Part shown: piece by piece, positions 39,603 to 64,000 of the stretch | Layout: every line of letters starts with the position of its first letter | Position numbering within the stretch: the stretch's first letter is position 1 | Origin: Hyperoplus lanceolatus | Lineage: Eukaryota > Chordata > Actinopteri > Uranoscopiformes > Ammodytidae | Direction: 5' to 3' | DNA: 64,000 nt | NCBI GenBank assembly: GCA_026929865.2 | Contig: CM049416.1 | Location: forward strand, 16,597,001 to 16,661,000 | Program-made: the position numbers and the translations under genes | Notes under the pieces: model-generated | Seen by the model: the letters and a program-made list of their open reading frames with translations, nothing else | Told to the model about the DNA's origin: nothing | Database searches by the model: none

Positions 39603-40920
39603 TCGTACACATGCATTCAAACGCCCACAAAACTGGAGAACTCAGTGCCTAAAAGCCGAAGAATAAAATTACGCACCAACATTAGTAAAGATCCTAATTA
39701 TGTTTGTTGCACATGCACGCGCGCACACAGTCAATCAGAGTGGGTGTTACAGTTTGGTCTTGGTTTTGTTCCGCGCTGAAAGACATGTTTTATTATTCTG
39801 CACTTTTCCAAAGCCACGTTAAATGACAGAATATACCGCGTTCACGCTACTGTAACCATATCGGGTGTATCAAATCATTCACAAAGCCTCGCCCAAACAG
39901 CGTCTCGGGGCCCCTCCGTTCCGCCTGTGCGAGGCTGATGATCTGCTCTAATCAAAGTGGAAAATTTGGCCTCTGACGTACAATGGGCGCCCAAATGAGC
40001 GGCATTCAGACGCGTCTGTAATGTTGTTAACAATAAAACTCTAGACTATAGTGCGTTTGAGTTGAAACGCCAGCGAGCAACTGATTTACATGCAGAGCTC
40101 TCAGATACACTGCCTGCATCATGTTGTAAATATGGATGGTTGAGCTGTCTTTCAGCACTAGTTTGAAGCAGAGCTGTGCAGAACAATGAACAGATAAAGA
40201 TATAACATTATTTTAGTTTTGTTCAGAAGTATGGACATATTTCCACATACACTGCACCGATATTTTCAAATCTCTGTCATTTTGGAGAACTGGACGGTTT
40301 TTAATTAACAAAATAATGGTTATCTGATATTCAAAACACTTTCCCATTTATTTAGTTTTTAACAAACTATTGATTAGGTGTCAACTGGTGGTAAATGAGA
40401 CTTTCAACCTTATTTACCGAACCAATTTTCCATCTCTGAAAACTCTGAAGTAAAACAGTTCAGAGATAAGTAAAGGGGGAAGTCCGCACTCTGATCCTAA
40501 CTATTGAAAAGTTTACGACACATGAATTTTCAGGACAGCGTGACATATACGAATACATTGTACTGATACTTCGTCAAAGTTATAAGTAACTCGTTAAAAG
40601 CTCAATAAAAGTCCCATTGTGAGAGCTTTCTTAAGTTATGTCTTAAACATAATGAGAAAACAAGCGAAATGGTAGAAACACCAAAATAAAAGTTGAAAAA
40701 GCATATTCATTTTAATTCACATATTAAAAAAGAACCAACGTGTTTGACTACAGTGATGTAGTTCGTTCTTTGACGCTCTTGTCCTAAACGGGACTTACCG
40801 AGGAAAACTTTCCTCTCTGCTCTGCAGCTCACCTAACTGACACCCATGATAGATAGAAAGAAAAAGAAAAAAAGAAAAATAACTCACCACTGACTGGCTG
40901 TTTGTTTAGTGCTTCAAGTG
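39600..40920. other. upstream region of ascl1a
   Basis: No coding evidence. 39830-40020 is higher in GC and CpG than its surroundings (GCCTCGCCCAAACAGCG, GGCCCCTCCGTTCCGCC) and is the best place to look for a conserved enhancer, but conservation cannot be judged here. Confidence 0.35.
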
Positions 40921-41155
40921 GCACGCGTCCGGCGCGCGCAACGCAACGGCAACGGGGCAGGAGCCCAAGGTGAACCCACGCGACCGGAGGGCGTGGCCAG
41001 TCCCTCATCCAAACATCCAGACGCATTGAAAAGCAGCGCGTCTTCCCTCGAGGACTCAGTTCAGATTTGAGAAGCGCGCGAGGCAGCAGCCCAACCAGCG
41101 GACTGCCCCCTATCAATTGAAACAAGTGCGCGTCAAGACAAGAGGCAACAGCAAC

Positions 41156-41172
41156 CACGTGAACGGCACGAG
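41156..41172 (+). promoter_or_regulatory. E-box and class-C (Hes-type) site before ascl1a
   Basis: CACGTG at 41156-41161 and CACGAG at 41167-41172, 11 bp apart and about 70-85 bp before the ATG; CACGCG at 40922-40927 is a further candidate. Hes repressors are known to bind CACGNG-type sites in Ascl1 promoters; occupancy here is inferred. Confidence 0.4.
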
Positions 41173-41240
41173 CGGGACGCACCCCCTTTGACACTTCGGT
41201 CATTTCTTTATAAGTTTGTGTTTTTTGTTTTTCACTCGCA

Positions 41241-41837
41241 ATGGACTTCGCCACCAAGATGGAACTTAGCGTCAGCCATCAACAGCTCTTGCCGCCTGCA
41301 TGCTTCTTCTCCACGGCGCAGAGCATCCAGCTGAGCCCGAGCAGCAGCAGCCAGAGCAGCGGGAAATCAGTGTCCAAGAACCCAAAGAGGCAGCGCTCCT
41401 CGTCCCCGGAGCTGCTCAGGTGCAAGCGGCGGCTGAACTTCACTGGTTTCGGCTACAGTCTGCCGCCGCAGCAGCCGCACGCGGTGGCCCGCCGGAACGA
41501 GCGCGAACGCAACCGCGTCAAGCTCGTCAACAACGGCTTCGCCACGTTGCGCGAACACGTTCCGAACGGCGCCGCCAACAAGAAGATGAGCAAAGTGGAG
41601 ACGCTGCGTTCGGCCGTGGAATACATCCACGCGCTGCAGCAGCTGCTGGACGAACACGATGCGGTGAGCGCGGCGTTCCAGAGCGGCGTCCTGTCACCCG
41701 CCATGTCGCAGGGATACACCGCTGACATGAACTCCATGGCCGGTTCGCCTGTGTCTTCATACTCATCAGACGAAAGTCCTTACGATCCCCTCAGTCCAGA
41801 AGAGCAAGAACTGCTGGACTTCACCAACTGGTTCTGA
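41241..41837 (+). CDS. ascl1a: Achaete-scute homolog 1a, proneural bHLH factor
   Basis: 198 aa, single coding exon. Class II bHLH activator that dimerises with E proteins, binds E-boxes and drives neuronal commitment. The start [10 protein letters not shown] fits zebrafish Ascl1a (MDITAKMEIS); a second Met at 7 is less likely. Visible parts: Ser-rich N-terminus, [18 protein letters not shown] (about 50-67), basic region [15 protein letters not shown] (83-97), helix 1, loop with [13 protein letters not shown], helix 2 to about residue 135, then [18 protein letters not shown] and the conserved end [15 protein letters not shown]. Ascl1b lacks this N-terminus and has a longer tail, so this is the a paralogue. 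Residue 130 is His where I recall Arg in vertebrate Ascl1 (EYIRALQQLL). The region is a CpG-rich island. Overlapping long frames on both strands are shadows of its GC-rich codons. Confidence 0.97.
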   Translation: MDFATKMELSVSHQQLLPPACFFSTAQSIQLSPSSSSQSSGKSVSKNPKRQRSSSPELLRCKRRLNFTGFGYSLPPQQPHAVARRNERERNRVKLVNNGFATLREHVPNGAANKKMSKVETLRSAVEYIHALQQLLDEHDAVSAAFQSGVLSPAMSQGYTADMNSMAGSPVSSYSSDESPYDPLSPEEQELLDFTNWF

Positions 41838-42860
41838 GCATCTGTATGAGGTAAGAAGAGATTGAGTGATATGCAAGTTAATATCAGTCACTGTCATACT
41901 ATCCCTGCATAACAACCTGAACAGTGGCTTAACTTCTCCTTTCTTTCCTCACAGAAATATGGATCAACTCATTTTACAGTTGCAGTGCGCTTGGGATGGT
42001 CCCTTGAAGGAGGCTGGATGCCCAACATGCACTGCACTCTATACGCGTTTTTGGCACTGTGCCCTTAACGCCCCGAGTCCTACCAGACTGACTGAAAGAC
42101 AGACACGGCCTTAACGTCCTGAAAAACTTTGGGGGGGAATCAGGCCAGTGATCAGCGCCAAAGGATTTTTTAAAGGAAGACGGGTCTCCTGACAGCGTGG
42201 GAATCCGAGCTTGATAAAAAAAAAAACACAAAAAGACAAAAACCTAAAGTGAATTCATGCTACTCCGCAAGAACCATTCAAAAACATTATTTAATACGTC
42301 GCTCTTCAACTATGCTAAATCCAATCACAGAACACCAACTTCTCAGACGTTTTAAATTCAGAAAAAAATGCTTCCACGGCGCGGATTTATTCTATAAATT
42401 CTATATCAAACGCTTTTTTTGAAATATATGAAAAAAATATTTTTGTATGTAAGAGATTTATAGATGTTTTTGTACACATCCTTTTGTATATATTTTGTCT
42501 ATATATTACGAAGTTGCTTCTATACCTCTCCTGCCTATATGTAGACGTGTAGTCTATTTGCTATCTGGCTCTTCTGTTGACGAGGTTTCCAGAAGGAGTT
42601 TGACACTCCGACGTTTTATTCCAGCACCAATGTGTCTTATTTAATAGCAACAACCATGTTATTGCATCAATATGTCATGAAGTTCACAATGATCAAAACT
42701 TATGCAGCTATTGTCCAAACGGAGCGCAATGGTCATGCATTGTCTCCTTATACTGCCAGCTCTATGTTGTCTTCACATATACAGACGTTGAAAAGATAAA
42801 AAGTCTTATAACCATATTTTCTACACCGTAGTCCAAGAATAAAATGATTTGCTACTGAAT
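41838..42860 (+). other. ascl1a: ascl1a 3' UTR with one intron
   Basis: Thirteen bases after the stop a donor GAG|GTAAGA (intron starts 41851) pairs with acceptor CTCACAG ending 41954, giving a 104-bp 3' UTR intron, as in mammalian ASCL1. AATAAA at 42838-42843 is the likely poly(A) signal. The UTR is U-rich with TTTTTGTAT motifs around 42440-42490. The frame 41866-42114 is not credible as coding. Confidence 0.75.
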
Positions 42861-43895
42861 TATTTTCTATGTCTTATTTTTTTCGGCTGTATTCAAATGT
42901 GTGTGTCTGTATGTGTGTTTGTTGGGGTGGGAGGGGGGCAGTTGGTCCCAGCTTTCAACATGTGGTTTGTCTAATTGGACGGAAAAGCGAGAGGGAATGA
43001 TGGACTGAGGAAATGAGTGGATGCAGACTGCAATAGCCCCACTTTTACGCACAGTTACGCACATTTTACGCACGATATATTTTCTTTCTCGTCCTTCGAA
43101 TATCAAAAAATAGTGGCTCCTTAAAGCCTTACTCCCCAATGTTCTTCTGTGAACAATCTCTTTTTGTAACATTGGACCGTATCTACTACAGAGCTGATCC
43201 ATTTTGCGCAAAAGCGAATCTTGGATCCAAGTGCGTAAAATGTAAGCCTTATTAGTTCACTTGAAAGCATAGACAGTTGTGAAAAGTTATTGTCATACTT
43301 AACCAGCAGCTTCACAATACAAACACTGCTGACGCGTTTCTTTCTATAACAAAGGGGAGCTTAAAGCAAAAAAAAAACACGATAATTTTCAGAAAATGAA
43401 TGTATGAGGCGTTAGAATACATTGTCCGCGTTTGGACTATGTGTTGAAGAAAGGCTGACCCAGCTTGCCTTTAAACAACCGATTCTGGCATTTAAGAAAC
43501 TAGGCTTAAGTGGATTCACTAGTCAAAGCTGTTCAGCATCAAAAGTGCTTGAAGTATGTTTCATCCCAACTTCGCAAATCAGGTGAAACAGAACAAATAT
43601 CGTTCGCATGTTTCCGAATCAGGAATACGAAGGCGATGTAAGTTGGACGTGATTACATGTTTGTGCTCACCAAAATATTGTTAGGTAGCCTGGAGCTTGT
43701 GTTTCTGCAAAACCGAGTTTGACAGGTAGGGTGGAGGGAAGCTGCAGCCGGGCGCGTGTCTGGTTTAATGAGTGAATGGAAGCTGTAGGGCGGTCGAGTG
43801 GAGACACGGAGCTGAATTGGCTGATGGCGTGTGCCTCCTGACAGCAGGATGCCGCTGAACACACAAGAGGCAGCACCACCTGGGAAGGAAAAACC

Positions 43896-43898
<3 letters not shown>
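42861..43898. other. gene-free spacer downstream of ascl1a
   Basis: No coding evidence. TTACGCACA-type words repeat near 43045-43075 (ACTTTTACGCACAGTTACGC), a small local direct repeat. Confidence 0.4.

Positions 43899-43984
<86 letters not shown>
43899..43984 (+). repeat. (TG)n microsatellite
   Basis: About 43 uninterrupted units. Confidence 0.98.
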
Positions 43985-45564
<1,580 letters not shown>

Positions 45565-46198
45565 GATGCAGTATGAGGGGGATACTTTCTATTCTTCCTA
45601 TTGCAACCAATATAATACTTCTGTGGTGCGTTTAAAGCTCTGTTAAACTGCAGGACTTTTTACAGTGAAAAGGTATCGCCATCCACTGCTGCAGAACATT
45701 TCAGGACCATAGACAGCACTAAACAGCTATGTGAAATGTCATGTATCAAACAGTAATCATAGAGGGCCATTTGAAAAAGCTTTTCTTGTTGGGTTTTCTG
45801 TACATATACATACAGTATCTATACTGTAAATTCTATTCATGTTTGAAATAAACAGTGTATCGTTCCTATTCTGCTACCTGAATTGATTGTCGATAACATT
45901 AACAATATGCCTATATAGTTTTCCAAATCCCCCCAAAAACCCACCAATAAACCTTTTCGTATGGACATGGTGAACTGCATTATAACCTTTCCACTGCAAG
46001 CTCAATCCACTAATCGAAATCCGAGATAAAGCTGATGATACCTGACCCACACAATGGCCTTTTAGGGATGGGCTTTGGAAATGAGCAGTATAGCTAGCTA
46101 TACATGTTGTGATACTAGTACATTGGAGATGTGTTGTTCAAGTGTGGTATATGGTAGCATCAAATACACATGTACTGATAATAAAAAATGACTGAGGT
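45565..46198. other. spacer / 3' flank of the EF-hand gene
   Basis: No canonical AATAAA on the minus strand was found close to the stop at 46199, so the 3' UTR end is undefined. Confidence 0.35.
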
Positions 46199-62623
<16,425 letters not shown>

Positions 62624-62744
62624 CTGCGGCCGAAAGACAACACATACAATGCATTTAGTTTTGCATTTAGTAGTAGTGATTGTCACCCAGTAGTACATTG
62701 TCTGTTTGCGTCTGTATGTTTGTCCTATACATCCACCTTTAACG

Positions 62745-62997
62745 GCCATTATCTCAACATTCTTTTATTTCAATACTCTGAATCCAAAAATCCTAACTCC
62801 TAAAAGCACCTACATCAACTAAACTTTCCATAATCATTCTTAGCACAGACGGTTATTACAGAAAGATTTTTTTCACATGTTGTCAATTTTGATTTCTGAT
62901 AACATTTTGTCTTGATGTAAGTAATCAACTGCAAAAGTTTCATGAAGACATCTGTATGTTAGAAAATGTGCCCTGTTCACCTGCAGTGTCTAGCCTT
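62745..62997 (+). repeat. Dispersed repeat family E, copy 2
   Basis: Begins TTTAACGGCCATTATCTCAAC, continues TACATCAACTAAACTTTCCATAAT, ends CACCTGCAGTGTCTAGCCTTAA. Upstream (gene strand) of the 62387-62623 exon. Confidence 0.55.
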
Positions 62998-63418
62998 AAG
63001 ACTGGAATAACCATAGTACTGAACAAGAAAGACAACGTCTTTATTCATGGTTATCCATGAGGAAGTAACACTAAAACCCCATTTCAGTTGCATTGTTCTC
63101 TTAAATGTGACAGTCACATCTCTCTCCAGCCCTTTCATAGTCTACTAAAGCAGCGGACGCCCCTTCCTAAAACTTAAACAGCCGTGCATTTTGTCACTGA
63201 CCAACCAATTAGATGCCCCATTATACCCGAATGTAAAGTCCACTTCTTGGTGAGACAAAAAGCTCCATCAATGCAGACTTGAGCCTAAGGAGGCCTCGGA
63301 TTGTGTTATTCTTCAGTTTAAATTAGAGTTTTGTCATCTTTTCTACGACGCTACAATTGCAAACAGGAGTGTTACTTGTGTGAGCGCATGAGTGATAATT
63401 CACAATGTGATACATTTA
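62998..63418. other. intronic or upstream DNA of the EF-hand gene
   Basis: No exon or repeat recognised; earlier exons of this minus-strand gene must lie to the right of the window. Confidence 0.4.
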
Positions 63419-63566
63419 AAGGTGCAGTATGTAATATCGGTGTAATTTAATTTAGAGGCATTATTTGGTGAAAGTTCTAGATTGCAACACCCCCTTGGTA
63501 TTAACCCCTCCCATTTAAATAATTACAGAAGCTACGGTGGCCTTCAAGGACAAGAAGCTAGTTACT
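63419..63566 (+). mobile_element. Repeat family D, truncated copy 2
   Basis: TTAAAGGTGCAGTATGTAATATC, CTAGATTGCAACACCCC, GGTGGCCTTCAAGGACAAGAAGC, as in 21056-21190. The homology stops where the Tc1-type element begins. Confidence 0.5.
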
Positions 63567-64000
63567 AAAGACAGCACAGCCATTGAAGAGGAGTGGAACA
63601 ACATTCCACAGGCCACAATTGACAATCTGATAAACTCTATGCGAAGAAGATGTGTTGCACTGCATGAGGCAAATGGTGGTCACACCAGATACTGACTGGT
63701 TCTGAGTCCCCAGACTCCCAATAAAGCAAAAAAATGCACATTTCAGAGTGGCCTTTTATTGTGGACAGTCTAAGGCACACCTGTGCACTAATCATGATGT
63801 CAGATCAGCATCTTGATGTGGCACACCTGTGAGGTGGGATGGATTATCTCAGCAAAGCAGAAGTGCTCACTATCACACATTTAGACAGATTTGTGAACAA
63901 TGTTTGAGAGAAATGGTACAATTGTGTATCTGGAATGAATTTTAGATCTTTAAGTCCATCTCATGAAAAATGGGAGCAAAAACAAAAGTGTTGCGTTTAT
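63567..64000 (+). mobile_element. 3' end of a Tc1/IS630-type transposon, cut by window end
   Basis: The first 120 bp encode the end of a DDE transposase: IEEEWNNIPQATIDNLINSM, RRRCVALHEANGGHTRY, stop at about 63695. The rest is the long non-coding 3' part (GGCACACCTGTGCACTAATC, TGTGAGGTGGGATGGATTATC, AAAAACAAAAGTGTTGCGTTTAT) that I recognise from a widespread fish element. The 5' part and DDE core are missing at the junction with repeat D. Confidence 0.75.

Noticed and set aside
41207..41213. TATA box for ascl1a (TTTATAAG)
   Set aside because: Only about 28 nt before the ATG, leaving almost no 5' UTR, while ASCL1 transcripts are known for long 5' UTRs.
41300..41766. Long frames overlapping ascl1a on both strands
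   Set aside because: Shadows of a GC-rich coding exon; only the 41241-41837 frame has bHLH similarity.

Overview
The window reads as vertebrate, almost certainly ray-finned (teleost) fish, nuclear DNA. Genes are split by GT-AG introns, the proteins match vertebrate families, CA/TG microsatellites are extremely dense, and the spacers are full of small DNA transposons (Tc1, pogo relic, MITEs) and a tRNA-derived SINE of the kind common in fish. There is no operon, CRISPR array or other prokaryotic feature.

Layout: (1) 1-5999 is repeat-rich DNA, probably intron 1 of the first gene; it holds a 1.6-kb palindromic Tc1 composite and a near-consensus p53-type site. (2) 6004-20084, + strand: nrip2, a nuclear-receptor-interacting protein with a retropepsin-like DTG domain, six coding exons visible and the first exon outside the window or unseen. 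(3) 20.3-29.0 kb: intergenic DNA with several MITE families. (4) 29096-37576, - strand: itfg2, complete in 12 coding exons, 428 aa, a subunit of the lysosomal KICSTOR complex. (5) 37.6-41.2 kb: divergent spacer between itfg2 and ascl1a. (6) 41241-41837, + strand: ascl1a, an intronless proneural bHLH coding sequence with an intron in its 3' UTR. (7) 42.9-46.2 kb: gene-free spacer with an (ATCT)32 array. (8) 46199-62623, - strand: the last six coding exons of an EF-hand-type gene that I could not name; its 5' end lies beyond the window. Its introns hold the densest microsatellite cluster. (9) 63.4-64.0 kb: a MITE-like repeat joined to the 3' end of a Tc1/IS630-type element that runs off the window.

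The genes do not form a functional pathway. nrip2 and itfg2 are also neighbours in human 12p13, while human ASCL1 is at 12q23, so the window joins pieces of human chromosome 12 synteny. The most interesting items are UG-repeat tracts sitting at 3' splice sites of nrip2 and itfg2, a last nrip2 coding exon hidden behind a stop codon that overlaps a donor site, the p53-like site, the palindromic Tc1, the unidentified EF-hand gene, and several unrelated MITE families all flanked by TTAA. All exon boundaries were read by eye from splice signals, phase and remembered homologues; no alignment was run.
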